Below, piece after piece: positions 1 through 10,077 of a stretch of DNA of 64,000 nucleotides. Made by a program: the position numbers and the translations under genes. Source of the stretch: CBDCUW01 sp963734865 (lineage in GTDB: Bacteria; Planctomycetota; Planctomycetia; Pirellulales; Pirellulaceae). Below the pieces are notes generated by a model. The model did no database searches, was not told the origin of the DNA, and saw nothing but the letters and a program-made list of their open reading frames with translations. Every line of letters starts with the position of its first letter. The first letter of the stretch is position 1. The stretch lies in NCBI GenBank assembly GCA_963734865.1, contig CAVTIV010000019.1:1302001-1366000 (forward strand). The letters run 5' to 3'.

Positions 1-3000
1 GGTCGTCAAGCTGGCAACCGAAGCCTGCGCGGTGTCGCCCACCAGGACGATATCAAGACCGTTGATCGCGACCCAATAATTGCTGCCACCTAAGTCAAGC
101 AGACCAAGATTTAGCTGCCCATCGCTGACGCTGGTGCGGTAGGTATTGGCGGCGAATTGCCAGCCGGCGGTGGTCACCGAGTCAACCTGATCACCCTCTA
201 AAAATACGCCCATCTGATCGTGCGAGAGCAAGACTTCGCCCAGCGTCACGGTCACATCGTATTGGCCGTTGGGCAGATCGATCGCAAATGTTCCGTCATG
301 GGTATAGTTGACATCTCGCGTCAACGCGTCGCCCCCACGGTTGATCGAATAGACCGTTCCGCTCTGCCAGCCATAACCGATCGATGCGCTATACCTGTCG
401 GTATGGAAGATCGGTGTGTAGTCGGTCGCCACGGGTGAATCGGCAGTGCCGAAGTCAAAACGACCGACATAGATCGCGCCGGCCTCGAGCGTGAACGTGG
501 TCGCGAACTGATCGTCGACCGGTTCCGCCACGAAACCGTCACCGTCCTGATCCATCAGATTCCCGGCCACGTCGGCGACGCCCGGTCCGAGCACGAGATG
601 ATAGAGACCGGACGTATTCTGCGGATCAAACGTGACTTCAAAGTCGCTGGAGGATAACGGATTGACTGCGGTCGCCGCGATCGCTCCGCCGGGGCCGTCC
701 AGCACGGCAATGTCCTCCAGCGTGAAGCTGCCGGCCTGGATCGGCTCATTGAAGGAGACGAGGATTCGATCAATCGGTCCGGTCACGGTGCCAACCGCGT
801 CGATCGAAGTCACGCGCGGGCCCGTCAGATCAGGACCTACATAGACGATATCGAGTGCATTGATCGCGACCCAATAATTGCCGCCACCCAGGTCAAGCAG
901 ACCCAGACTCAACTGCCCATCGCTAACGCTCGTGCGGTAGGTGTTGACCGCGAACTGACCACCAGCGGTGGTGATGGAGTCGACCTGACCGCCCTCCAGA
1001 AAGACTCCCATCTGATCGTGAGAAATGAGGACTTCGCCCAGCGTCACGGTCACGTCGTATTCGCCATTGGGCAGATCGACCGCAAACGTCGCGTCATGTG
1101 TGTAGTTCAAATCGCGAGTCAACGCGTCACCGCCGCGGTTGATCGAATAGACGGTGCCGGTCTGCCATCCATATCCGATCGATGCGCTATAGCTGTCGGT
1201 ATGGACGATCGCTGTGTAGTCGGTCGCCACAGGCGAATCAGCGGTGCCGAAATCGAAACGACCGACAACTTGTGCGCCGGCTTCCAGCGTAAACATCGTC
1301 TCGAACTGATCTTCGCTCGTCTCGGCGGGGACTCCGTCACCGTCTTGATCCATCAGGTTCCCGCCAACGTCGGCAACATCCGGCCCCACTCGCAAACGGT
1401 AAACACCGGGCGTGTTCTGAGGTTCGAAGGTGACTTCAAACTCACCAGCGGCCAGCGGATTGACTGCGGTCGCGGTGATCGCCCCGTCGGGACCTTCCAG
1501 GATGGCAATGTCCTCGAGAGTAAAGCTGCCTGGTTGGATCGATTCATTGAAGGACAGCGTGATACGATCGATCGGTCCGGTGACGGTACCAACCGCATCG
1601 GTCGAAATGACGCTCGGACCGGTACGATCGGGACCGGCAAAGACCACATCGAGCCCGTTGATCATCACCCAAGAATCGCTGCCCCCCAAATCGGTCAGGC
1701 CAAGGCTCAGCTGACCGTCGCTGACGCTGGTGCGGTACGTGTTGACTGCGAATTGCCCGCCGGCGGTCGAGACCGAATCGAACGGAACGCCCTCCAAAAA
1801 GACTCCCATCTGATCGTGCGCGATCAGTACCTCACCCAAGGTAACGGTCACATCGTACTCGCCGTTGGGCAGATCCATCGCGAATGTCGCGTCCTTGGTG
1901 TAGTTCACGTCGCGAGTCAACGCATCACCGCCGCGGTTGATCGAATAGACCAATCCGGTCTGCCAGCCGTAGCCCGCCGCGGCGCTATAGCTGTCGTTAT
2001 GGACAACTCGCGTGTATTCGGTTGCCACCGGAGAATCGGCGGTACCGAAGTCGAAACGGCCAACAAATTGTGGGCCGGCCTCGAGCGCAAACGTTGTCTC
2101 GAACTGATCTTCGCTCGTCTCCGCGGGGACTCCGTCACCGTCTTGATCCATCAGGTTCCCGCCAACATCGGAAACATTCGGTCCGACGACCAGACGATAA
2201 GTCTCCGGCGGTGTTCTGCGGCTCGAAGGTGACTTCAAACTCTCCCGGCGTCAGTTGATTGACCGCGGTGGCAGTGATCGTTCCCGCAGGACCCTCCAGT
2301 ACGGCAACGTCCTCCAGGGTAAAACTGCCCTGTTCGATCGATTCGTTGAAAGTGAGCGTGATGCGATCGATCGGTCCGGTGACCGTGCCAACGGCATCGG
2401 TCGAAACGACGCTCGGCCCGGTAACATCTTCACCCACGAAGGCGATATCAAGTCCATTGATCATCACCCAAGAATCGCTGCCTCCCAAATCGGTCAAACC
2501 GAGATTGAGTTGGCCGTCGCTGACACTGGTGCGATAGGTGTTGACGGCGAATTGTCCGCCGGCGGTGGTCACCGAATCAACCTGCACGCCTTCGACAAAG
2601 ACGCCCATCTGATCGTGCGCGATCAAGGCTTCGCCCAAGGTAACGGTCACGTCATATTCACCGTTGGGAAGGTCAACACCGAAGGTGGCGTCCTTGGTGT
2701 AGTTCACATCGCGTGTCAACGCGTCACCGCCGCGGTTGATCGAATAGACGGTGCCGGTCTGCCAGCCATAACCCGCCGCCGCGCTGTAACTGTCGTTGTG
2801 GACAACTCGCGTGTAGTCGGTTGCCACTGGAGAATCGGCCGTACCGAAGTCGAAGCGGCCAACATACTGTGGGCCGGCTTCGAGAGTGAATGTCGTCTCG
2901 AACTGATCCTCGGTTGTCTCTCCTCCGCTTCCATCACCGTCCTGGTCCATCAAGTTTCCGGCGACGTCGGCAATCTCGGGTCCGACCACCAATCGATAGA

Positions 3001-3690
3001 CTCCAGAAACATCCTGAGCATCGAAGGTGATTTCAAACTCGCCAGGAGACAGAGGATTGACAGCGGTCGGCGTGATCGGTCCGTCGGGGCCCTCCAACGC
3101 GGCGACGTCGGCCAACGAAAAGCTGCCGTCCTGGATCGGTTCACTAAACGACAGCGTGATTCGATCGATCGGTCCGCTGACGATGCCATTCGCGTCGGTC
3201 GAAATCACGCGTGGAGCCGTAAGATCCGGACCGGCGAAGACGACATCGAGCCCGTTGATCATCACGTAGGAATCACTGCCGCCCAAGTCGACCAGGCCAA
3301 GATTCAGTTGCCCGTCGCTGACGCTGGTGCGATAAGTATTGGCGACGAACTGTGAGGCCGCAGTCGTGACCGAATCCAGCTGAACACTCTCCAGGAAGAC
3401 TCCCATCTGATCATGAGCGATCAGATGCTCGCCGAGGGTCACGATCACGTCGTAATCGCCGTTGGGTAGATCGACTCCGAACGTGGCATTGGTGGTATAG
3501 TTGACGTCGGTTGTCAACGGATCACCCCCTCGACTGAGCGAATAGACCGAACCGGTCTGCCAGCCATAACCGGTCGATGCGTCATAGCTATCGGTATGGA
3601 CGACTTGCGTATAGCCCGCCGCTACCGGTGAAAGCGCGGTGCCGAAGTCAAATCGGGCAACCGCGTCGGCCTTGACAAACGTGTGAGAAA
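1..3690 (-). repeat. Five 798-bp coding tandem repeats
   Basis: The anchor 'TTGATCAT/GCGACC' recurs at 62, 860, 1658, 2457 and 3255. Spacings are 798, 798, 799 and 798 bp, that is 266 codons each, except that the unit holding the frameshift is one base longer. Each unit encodes one Ig-like plus one malectin-like domain. High DNA-level similarity between units suggests recent unequal duplication. Confidence 0.9.
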
Positions 3691-5392
3691 ATCCGTCGCC
3701 CGGGTACTCACCGCCGATACCATTGTCGTTCTGGTCCATCTCATTACCGAACCGATCAACGACGCTCGGCAATACGACCAATTCATACGACCCCGGATCG
3801 GACTGTGTTGGGAAGGTCAGATCGAATTGCCGGTTGTTCGATCCGGGGACCACGTTGAGCGAGGTGACGCTAATCGCCCCCTGGGGCCCGCTAAGATGAT
3901 CGATATCTGCCAATGTGAATGTCGTGGCATCGATCGATTCATTGAACGAGATCCTGAGACTGCTGAACGGTTCCAAAATCAGTCCGCTCGGTTGGACATC
4001 GGCAATTTGGGGCCCGAATGTATCGGGTACCAGCGATGCAGCGACGTTCAGCCTTCCGCCGGTCACGGTGATCCCGTCCAATGAGTCGATCGGATCGGCC
4101 GAAAACAAGACTCGATCAATGATTTCCTGTGGTGACAGGGTGGGGTCGAAGTCTCGCACCAAGCTCAACGCGCCGGTGACATGCGGCGCCGCCATGGAAG
4201 TGCCGCTGGAAAGGCCGTAGCCACCGCCACGGGTCGTACTGAGAATGTCGACACCGGGCGCGCCAATGTCCACACTGGCACTGCCGTAATTCGAGAAGAC
4301 AGCCGTTTGATCATTGCGGTCGGTTGCGGCGACGGCCACGATGTTCTCGAGGTCATAGCTGGCGGGGTAAAACGGTGTCGCGTCATTGTCGACGCCCAGT
4401 CCAATGAAATTGCCGTTTCCCGCAGCTGCTACAAAGATATGTCCCTCGTCACGGGCGTCGCGAATCGCGTCGTACATCGCTTGCGAATAGGGATCGCCAC
4501 CCCAACTGTTGTTCGAGATCTGCGCGCCATTATCCACCGCGTAGCGAACGGCCGAGATTGCATCACTGGTGCTACCTGAACCGTCGGCGCCCAGGAATTT
4601 GACGGCCATGATTTGAACGCCCCAGTTGATGCCCGCAACGCCCGTGGCATTGTTACCCTCCGCACCAATCGTCCCGGCAACATGCGTTCCATGACCGTGG
4701 TCGTCGAGCGGGTCGCTATCATCATTGAAGAAGTCGTATCCATGAATGTCGTCGACGTAACCGTTGTTGTCGTTGTCGATCCCGTCACCGGGGATTTCGC
4801 CCGGATTCGTCCACAGATTGGGGGCCAGATCGGGGTGCAGATAATCAACGCCCGTGTCAATAACCGCGACGATTGTTGAGCCGGTGCCGGTCGACAAGTC
4901 CCAAGCATCGGGTGCGTCAATATCGGCGTCGACGGTTCCGCCGAGTTGCCCGGTGTTGTGCATGTCCCATTGGTCGGAAAACTGCGGATCGTCTGGAATG
5001 GTTGCGATCCGCACGCGGTAATCGGGCTCGGCGTACAGTACGTTGGCGTTGTTCCGATAGATCCCCAACATCGACTCGATCGAAACACCCGGCTTCAATT
5101 CCAGTTGGTGCAAACCGAAGCCAAGCGGCACGGTCTCCGCTGTGCGAGTCGGCCCGTAAAGATTGGTCCCCTCGTGAATCGCCGCTGTTTCTGAACGAAA
5201 TCGTAAGATGATACTGGACGGATCATAGGAGGTCGGATCGATCTGCAGTTGCGAAAGATCAAGATCGAGCGTTGGGTTCGCGCTCAAGCATCGACGTTGT
5301 TCAAATTGCTCGACACGCAAGACACGCGCGACACCGATGCGATGGAAGGATGCGGCTTTGCGATGCCGGATTCGAGAGTTTTTGCTTCGCAT
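1..5392 (-). CDS. Secreted subtilisin-like (S8) protease with Ig-like/malectin-like repeats; 3' end beyond window, frameshift near 2207
   Basis: Extracellular serine protease. I start it at 5392, giving an N-terminus with basic residues and an 'FEQRRCLS' element like those at the start of planctomycete surface proteins; an upstream in-frame start at 5545 adds an atypical 51 residues. Counting from that longer start, the S8 triad is visible: Asp230 in VIDTGVD, His285 in HGHGTHVAG, Ser450 in SGTSMAAPH, with the oxyanion Asn in NNSWGG. After the protease come an Ig-like Big_5-type segment (LSFSEPI-like) and malectin-like segments ('FDFGT...YGWQTG...LPNG.YDV'). These repeat as 266-residue units. 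The frame breaks at about 2207 (AACACCGCCGGAG|ACTTATC); in the next frame the repeats continue uninterrupted to base 1. Whether the break is real or an assembly indel is open. Family assignment is secure; the substrate is unknown. Confidence 0.85.
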
Positions 5393-5630
5393 GATGGATT
5401 GCCCCGCAGAGAATCGGTTACGCGGAATTGGAAAGAGTGACCCGTTGGGTTGGAATGATCGATCATTGGAATGAATTCCCCCACCGGGGTGGACCGCCTT
5501 GGGAGGGTTGCGCCGGTAAAAGGCTCCAGCGACGTCCGGTCGCATCGGTCACGGAAAGTGGGGGAGCGGCGCAAAGTGAAGGCACGGCTTCGAGTTTCCG
5601 GGATGCAATTCCAGCTACCAGATCCTTGCC

Positions 5631-5924
5631 TCAGCCGGCAGCGCACCGTGGCCATGACAGCGCTTTTGTAGTACCGCCGCCATGTTTTATCGCCAAGACG
5701 TGCTTGCGACACTCGCTGTCGATCCCCAAAGCGACCACGGCGGTCTGCTCGCTGCTGAGCCGAATGCCGTCAAGCATCAATGCACACCAAGTCGACGATT
5801 TCAAATCTTTGCTGCGCAGCTGCTCGACGAATTTGCTGCCAGCCTGGTAGTGATTGCTTTGCGAAGGGGCGTGCTTGGGGCCGCAAAACTCGGTGCCTTC
5901 CGCGGCCATGACTTCACAGATCAT
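5631..5924 (-). pseudogene. IS256-family transposase remnant
   Basis: A 97-residue minus-strand reading frame holds pieces typical of IS256-type (mutator) transposases: 'GPKHAPSQSNHY' near the N-terminus, then 'FVEQLRSKDLKS' followed by 'ALMLDGIRLSSEQTAVVALG'. The last contains the first catalytic Asp and the AVVALG strand. Intact family members are about 400 residues. Here the region between the two pieces is missing and the frame ends shortly after 'KHVL', so most of the catalytic domain is absent. It is therefore a relic and cannot encode a working enzyme. Confidence 0.75.
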
Positions 5925-6252
5925 TTCGCGGACATGCCCTCGCAGGAAGTCGCAAAACAGGAAACGGGGGTCGAAACTGGGGTTCCGGAAACGGGGGTCA
6001 GTGCATTTCCACCCAGATAAGATGCGGGAGACGGGGCGCGGTAGGTTGAGAAAGCCCTCCGTTTACGAAAATCACCCACGCCAGTTTGCCGTTGCGGCAC
6101 GATCTTCTCTCATTTTGTTGCTCGCCCTGCCTTTCCTAGGGCCGTCATTGTGCCTGCCCTGTGTGTTCGAAAATGCACTGACCCCGTTCGTCGCGGACCC
6201 CGTTCGTCGCGGGACCCCGTTCGTCGCGCTGGGTACAATGGAGGTTTACCCA
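5925..6252. other. Non-coding stretch with a short tandem repeat
   Basis: I see no gene. Positions 6181-6231 hold three copies of a 16-17 bp unit, (G)ACCCCGTTCGTCGCG. Around 5955-6000 there are imperfect copies of GAAACGGGGGTC. GGAGG at 6240-6244 may serve the small gene downstream. Confidence 0.5.
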
Positions 6253-6267
6253 ATGGAGAGTGTGCAA

Positions 6268-6486
6268 ATGATCAAAATCGTGGCGAAAGATGAGTTGCTC
6301 CGAGAGTTGGAGAACACTGACGAAGTGATTGAGTTTGTCGATGCCAACGGCAAGCGTCTCGGGACGCTCGTGCGTCCGCCCAGTGATGAGGACGTCCGAA
6401 TTGCCAAAGAGCGTCTAGCAGGCGATGCAAAGCGATATACGACCGAACAAGTTGTCGACCACCTCCGTTCGTTGGAGGAGTCGTGA
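6268..6486 (+). CDS. Small antitoxin-like protein
   Basis: A 72-residue acidic protein beginning MIKIVAKDELL and containing 'VIEFVDANGKRLGTLVRP'. This resembles small planctomycete/cyanobacterial antitoxins that precede RelE/ParE-type toxins. It would act as the labile partner and as a DNA-binding autoregulator. ATG 6268 is preceded by GGAG at about 9 nt. ATG 6253, with GGAGG 8 nt upstream, would add five residues and is an equal alternative. The putative toxin frame begins at its stop codon. It is encoded on the opposite strand to the cassette genes next door, at the far end of that array. Function is inferred from similarity of form and from its partner. Confidence 0.6.
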   Translation: MIKIVAKDELLRELENTDEVIEFVDANGKRLGTLVRPPSDEDVRIAKERLAGDAKRYTTEQVVDHLRSLEES

Positions 6487-6736
6487 AATACGACGTTCGT
6501 CTGGGAGGATAACGCGAGGAGTGAAGTCGCGGCGGAGTTTGTTGGCGGTAAAGACAAGGTCGCAATCATTGACGCCTCATATCAAATCGATCGTGGCTCG
6601 AGTCCGATCCAATCGGCAATGGTGAGTCGTTAAGTGAGGGATTGTTCTACATCGATCGGCCACCACTGCGTGCGATTTATTCGATCGACTCCGGTGCGAA
6701 TCGTGTTGATGTCGGCCGCATACGAAGGATTCCGTG
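6483..6736 (+). pseudogene. RelE/ParE-family toxin, frameshifted
   Basis: Three pieces in two frames read like one toxin of about 84 residues: 'FVWEDNARSEVAAEF' then 'VAIIDASYQIDRG', a frame jump near 6595, then 'DPIGNGESLSEGL', 'RPPLRAIYSID' and 'VDVGRIRRIP' to a stop at 6736. The order (helix pair, 'GESLSEGL', 'LRAIYSID', basic C-terminus) matches RelE/ParE mRNA-interferase or gyrase-toxin folds. A first frame problem lies at the start: GTG at 6483, overlapping the antitoxin stop, is out of frame with the body. At least one base is missing relative to a functional gene. It is either a decayed toxin or a sequence with indel errors. Confidence 0.6.
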
Positions 6737-6755
6737 ACATCAGTCGGGGAACGCG

Positions 6756-6855
6756 AAGGATAACGGGGACCGAGGAGTCGATGTTGACTTCACGCAGGAC
6801 TCTGATTTCAAAAACGGTACGGTCGGCCGCTCCGGTTGACGGCATTGTTATGGCC
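6756..6855 (-). repeat. attC-like site 19 (distal end of array)
   Basis: Reading on the minus strand, the site opens with GGCCATAAC at 6847-6855 and closes with GTTATCC at 6758-6764. The opening core is complementary (8 of 9) to the first bases of its own cassette at 7317-7325. It shares the internal 'GGAGCGGCC' arm with other sites of the array. I could not find a further site to its left, so this may be the end of the array. Confidence 0.7.
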
Positions 6856-6933
6856 GGGATGTATCAAGGGTTGTCTCGGATAGGGATTACCTGGACGGTG
6901 ACTCGGGGCACCGAATGTCTTTTTTGGGAAAAG

Positions 6934-7287
6934 TTACGGTGACCAGATCTCCACTTCGATCCCAATACGTGTCGCGGTAATTGAACAAGCATGAAAATCG
7001 GTCGTGATGTCGCGAGTTCCACGCCAGAAATCCTGCCAGGACAGAGGTTGAAGCTCCGCGCGGCAGTGGAACGACTTGTAGTCCCCATTTGGAAAAAAGA
7101 AGCCGGGAAATCGCGATTCTGGATTTGAACACATCCGATCAGCAATTTCGAACCGGTCTGAGTTAATTGCTTGAACGTATCGATTCGCCCGGTATGTGGG
7201 AATTGTAAACCACCAACAACTCATGGCCAAAAGGCCGATAGCGAAGAAAAGGACTCGCAACGAAAACTGGATTCGTTTCTGCGACAA
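6934..7287 (-). CDS. Small membrane-anchored hypothetical protein (cassette 19)
   Basis: A 117-residue protein. Residues 8-30 ('FSLRVLFFAIGLLAMSCWWF') form one transmembrane or uncleaved signal segment after a basic MSQKRIQ start. The rest is soluble and probably outside the cytoplasm. The 'QFSLR' opening before a hydrophobic stretch is common in small planctomycete membrane proteins of unknown role. It starts about 38 bp after the cassette boundary and stops about 80 bp before attC site 19, as expected for a cassette gene. I do not recognise a function. Confidence 0.6.
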   Translation of the reverse strand: MSQKRIQFSLRVLFFAIGLLAMSCWWFTIPTYRANRYVQAINSDRFEIADRMCSNPESRFPGFFFPNGDYKSFHCRAELQPLSWQDFWRGTRDITTDFHACSITATRIGIEVEIWSP

Positions 7288-7317
7288 TTCGGAAGCTCAC
7301 TCAACGGCCAACAAAAG

Positions 7318-7409
7318 GCAATAACGGTGCCCGTCAGCGGGCCGGGAAGGTTGATTGTCCATTTGAAAAAAGCCGCAAGCCCGGCTCCGTTGCGACGGGA
7401 TGGTTACGC
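7318..7409 (-). repeat. attC-like site 18
   Basis: On the minus strand it opens with GCGTAAC (7403-7409) and closes with GTTATTGC (7318-7325). The opening core matches 6 of 7 bases of the complement of its cassette's start (GGGTAAC, 7917-7923). The interior carries the CCGGGCC...GGAGCCGGGC arms seen in sites 7 and 9. Confidence 0.75.
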
Positions 7410-7484
7410 GGGTTTGTCGGCGTCGCGATTGGGACGACATTCGCCCTTCGTAACAGTCTAGCGAATCGTGGATCAATGTTCCAA

Positions 7485-7883
7485 TCAGGGATTGGTGTCG
7501 GGCGGTCCGTAGTCGCGATCAATTGCGAGTCGTATCGCATCCGAGCCTGCGTGCAGATAGTTGATCGTAGTATTCAGTATGAATCGTAGTTCTTCGATGG
7601 TCTCATTCGTTTTCCATCTGGTGATGTCAGACAAAATGACCAGACCGGAACTTGATGCGTCGATCGCAACGACGTCGTTTTCGCGCGCGACCGATTCAGG
7701 GAGCAAGTTCGACAACGACGGTGAAGGCGAAATTCGTGAGATCAAATCTGTAACGTCTGCGATCCTGCGACCGCAATCAGGACAAGGGATCTTGCGTCCA
7801 CATCCCTGGTATTCGGAAAGAAATAATTTGCATTGAGAACATCGCGTTGGCGTATCGTCATCTAAACCGGTTGCAACCGACAG
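7485..7883 (-). CDS. Zinc-ribbon hypothetical protein (cassette 18)
   Basis: The frame carries a clear zinc-binding pattern, 'CSQCKLFLSEYQGCGRKIPC' followed by 'CPDC', then a soluble domain ending 'AIRLAIDRDYGPPDTNP'. The Cys pairs suggest a treble-clef or ribbon fold. There is no in-frame ATG, GTG or TTG before the Cys cluster. The frame is open to the cassette boundary at about 7920; the best start I can offer is CTG at 7883 (132 residues), with TTG at 7745 only after the zinc ribbon. The gene may therefore use a rare start or may have lost its 5' end when the cassette formed. Function unknown. Confidence 0.5.
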   Translation of the reverse strand: MSVATGLDDDTPTRCSQCKLFLSEYQGCGRKIPCPDCGRRIADVTDLISRISPSPSLSNLLPESVARENDVVAIDASSSGLVILSDITRWKTNETIEELRFILNTTINYLHAGSDAIRLAIDRDYGPPDTNP

Positions 7884-7916
7884 CTCTATTTGTGCCGTGA
7901 AGAGACTGTCCCGCTC

Positions 7917-7978
7917 GGGTAACGAAATGCGATCTATGGGGGCACGTCGCGTGCCGGCATCGATCGTGCGTTGAACTT
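7917..7978 (-). repeat. attC-like site 17 (short type)
   Basis: A 62-bp site with minus-strand ends AAGTTCAAC (7970-7978) and GTTACCC (7917-7923). The interior is a near-perfect hairpin: GCGATCTATG pairs with CATCGATCGTGC around GGCACG/CGTGCC. Three more copies of this short site occur at 9929, 12134 and 13705. Confidence 0.8.
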
Positions 7979-8640
7979 TGTCGCTCGCTGGCGGGCGAGC
8001 TTCCAGATCGGGGCGATCGAGTCAGTACGATTCTACCAGCATGTCGCCGTCTGGGGACAAGCCGGGAAGCGAAGGTTGAGTCGCCGCGGCACACTTCACC
8101 GAGCCTCTTGCACTTTCTATCCGCGTTTCCAGCAGCCAGGTGTCATAATCGACACCATACTCACGCTTCAGGTACTCGATCAGCGAGGCCTTCTCCGCCT
8201 CGGCGTGCCACCGGGGACAGCGATCGTCCAAGTGATCCAACACACCGAGCCAACTCGGCTTGGGGGCTTCGCTGATCAGTCGCAGTCGATCACTATCGCA
8301 CGACGGGCAGCGAATCGCGTCCTTGTCTTCGTCGTCGATGGAATCACCAAGCCACGAGTCGTCGATCGGCTCGTCCGCATCGTCCAGCTCCCAAGCCGCC
8401 GGATCGAAGGCGATCGACTCCAAAATCTCTTGGCAACGGTCCATGTATCGGGGATCTTCAAGTGGGCCGCTTCGGAGAGTCGCATCCCACAGGCATACAG
8501 GACCGAGAGAAACGTTCGGTGCTTGAGGTTCTTGGTGCATCGCAGCAGCTCGTCGACTTCTTGTCGGCTGAGCACCACTGGTAGCGTTTTGGGACGCTTG
8601 CCGAAGGGAACTATGGTGCCCGGCCAGGGGACACGGATCA
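7979..8640 (-). pseudogene. Internally deleted transposase-integrase cassette (17)
   Basis: Positions 8022-8445 match the C-terminal third of the HUH transposase at 13811-15349. The sequence then jumps directly (junction near 8447, at 'CCATGTA|TCGGGG') into part of the tyrosine recombinase, matching about 15740-15930, and stops at about 8638. Some 1.5 kb is missing relative to the full copy, including the HUH and relaxase-tyrosine motifs. At 8638 it is fused, at the shared bases ATCACGGACTGG, to a copy of the cassette-4 sequence with no attC between. It can encode no active enzyme. Confidence 0.8.
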
Positions 8641-8980
8641 CGGACTGGCATCTTCACAGTCTATCGAGCGCATCCGACCGCGTAAAATTCGTGTCCAAGT
8701 CCAGTGCCTCGAAAAGAGCCGTCAGCGGGAATCCCTCTTTGCGTTTTTTTGTGGCAATCATCGGTTCAGTTGCGAACAACGAAAATGGCCGGCCGCAAGA
8801 AACGCAAGAAGGCGCAAAAATGGTCGCAAGCATTCCCCGTACCGTGCCCCAAGTCAGCACCCGGAAACAAATCTGCAATCGCGAAACAAACCCGCAAGGT
8901 AGCCGATAACGTTGACAAACCGAACCATGCGGCATCAATCATCGGCAGCGCCCAAGAGCATGTGCCGCATTCATTTGCGC
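8641..8980 (-). repeat. Third copy of the cassette-4/10 sequence
   Basis: About 340 bp closely similar to 12765-13110 and 18256-18600. The landmark is 'TTTGCGTTTTTTTGTGGCAA' near 8740-8760. A minus-strand frame starting MIATKKRK is present in the other copies but is altered here. I see no protein family. It may be non-coding. Confidence 0.6.
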
Positions 8981-9017
8981 ACGACGAGCGTCCCGCGTAA
9001 AAACGGCATGGTTATGC
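8981..9017 (-). repeat. Truncated attC-like site 15
   Basis: The opening minus-strand core GCATAAC (9011-9017) is perfectly complementary to the start of the FKBP cassette (9929-9935). The closing core is ACGACGAGC, with a GTC changed to GCTC, and only about 20 bp lie between. The central arms present in other sites are missing, so this site has probably lost activity. Confidence 0.5.
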
Positions 9018-9103
9018 GAATACTCTGTTTTTCCTCGGCATGTTCAATTCCGACATGGATACAAAGTTTCTCGTCGGACTCTTAGCGACCATTCCCGATT
9101 TCA

Positions 9104-9814
9104 TCATTTCACGATTTCCAGCAACTCAATTTCGAACACGAGCACTGCGTGGGGGCCAACATTTGAGTAAATCGGGAACTCGCCGTAGGCGAGGTCTGAG
9201 GAGACGAACAGTTTCCATTTCCCGCCGACTTTCATCAACTGTAGAGCTTCGGTCCAGCCTTTGATGACAATCGGATCATTGGGATCTGTGACGCGGAGAG
9301 TGCGCGTTCCGGCGGAAGCGAACGGATTGCCGTCGGTCAACGTGCCGGAATAGCGGATTTTGACCGTGTCTGTGCTCGTGGGTGATTTCCCCGTACCGAC
9401 ATTAAGAATCTGGTATTGCAGGCCGCTTTTTGTGGTGACAACGCCTTTCTGAGTTTTGTTCTTGGCCAGCCAGGCGGCGCCGGCTTTCCTGATGTTTTCC
9501 ATGCGGGCTTCCCAGTAGGCACTCATTGCTTCGCGGTATTCTTCAGCAGATAGCTTCGCCTCGGCCTGGTTTAACGCGTCGATAACACCCTTGACCAGCA
9601 GATCCACATTGAGTTCCACGCCATCGCGTTCTAGCGAGCGGCCGAAGTCCTGTCCCAATGCGTAACTGAACTTGTCCTTCATCGTCTTGAAGACCACGTC
9701 GGCCTCCTTATCCCGCTTCTGAGCCGAGTTCTTCTTTGCCGCCGGTTTGTTCTGCGCCTCGGTGACAGTTGTCACGACGCCAAGCAGGCAGATGGCCACT
9801 ACAATGCGATTCAT
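9104..9814 (-). CDS. FKBP-type peptidyl-prolyl isomerase, exported (cassette 15)
   Basis: A 236-residue cis-trans prolyl isomerase. Residues 1-20 (MNRIVVAICLLGVVTTVTEA) are a signal peptide. Residues about 40-125 ('FSYALGQDFGRSL', 'LLVKGVIDAL') are the FkpA/Mip N-terminal dimerisation domain. Residues about 145-236 are FKBP_C, with 'KSGLQYQIL', 'VKIRYSGTLTDG', 'VIKGWTEALQLMKVGGKW' and 'AYGEFP'. It would assist folding of periplasmic or outer-membrane proteins. AAAGGAGGAAG about 7 nt before the ATG is the best ribosome-binding site in the array. Most FKBPs of this type are core genes, so finding one as a cassette between two attC sites is noteworthy. Family assignment secure. Confidence 0.92.
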   Translation of the reverse strand: MNRIVVAICLLGVVTTVTEAQNKPAAKKNSAQKRDKEADVVFKTMKDKFSYALGQDFGRSLERDGVELNVDLLVKGVIDALNQAEAKLSAEEYREAMSAYWEARMENIRKAGAAWLAKNKTQKGVVTTKSGLQYQILNVGTGKSPTSTDTVKIRYSGTLTDGNPFASAGTRTLRVTDPNDPIVIKGWTEALQLMKVGGKWKLFVSSDLAYGEFPIYSNVGPHAVLVFEIELLEIVK

Positions 9815-9928
9815 AAGACTTCCTCCTTTTCCGATGCCATCACGAATTCGCGGAACGACTCATCGAATTCTTCACCGTAAGATCGGACAAATAGTTTATG
9901 GCTTTATCCGGCTGCTGCGATTGCGATA

Positions 9929-9990
9929 GCATAACGAAATGCGATCTATGGGGGCACGTCGCGTGCCGGCCTAGATCGTGCGTTGAACTT
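9929..9990 (-). repeat. attC-like site 14 (short type, almost empty cassette)
   Basis: Identical in form to sites 8, 11 and 17: AAGTTCAAC opens on the minus strand, GTTATGC closes. Its cassette would be only about 60 bp, essentially attC alone, because site 13 follows at 9992. Its opening core does not match the cassette start (GTTACAAA), which suggests a deletion between two cassettes. Confidence 0.7.
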
Positions 9991-9991
9991 T

Positions 9992-10077
9992 GTAACGAAT
10001 TGTGGTCACCCGGTCCGAGCGGACGAGCCACCATCATGCAAAGCCTTTTCGAGGACTCGGGTGCACATGGTTCGTCG
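9992..10077 (-). repeat. attC-like site 13
   Basis: Opens CGACGAAC (10070-10077) on the minus strand, perfectly matching the start of its cassette at 10643-10650. It closes GTTAC at 9992-9996. The arms GGTGCAC/GTGGTCACC form the outer stem. Confidence 0.75.

Noticed and set aside
1018..2232. A 404-codon open frame on the plus strand within the protease repeats
   Set aside because: It is antisense to the malectin/Ig repeats and repeats with them; the minus-strand reading has clear domains.
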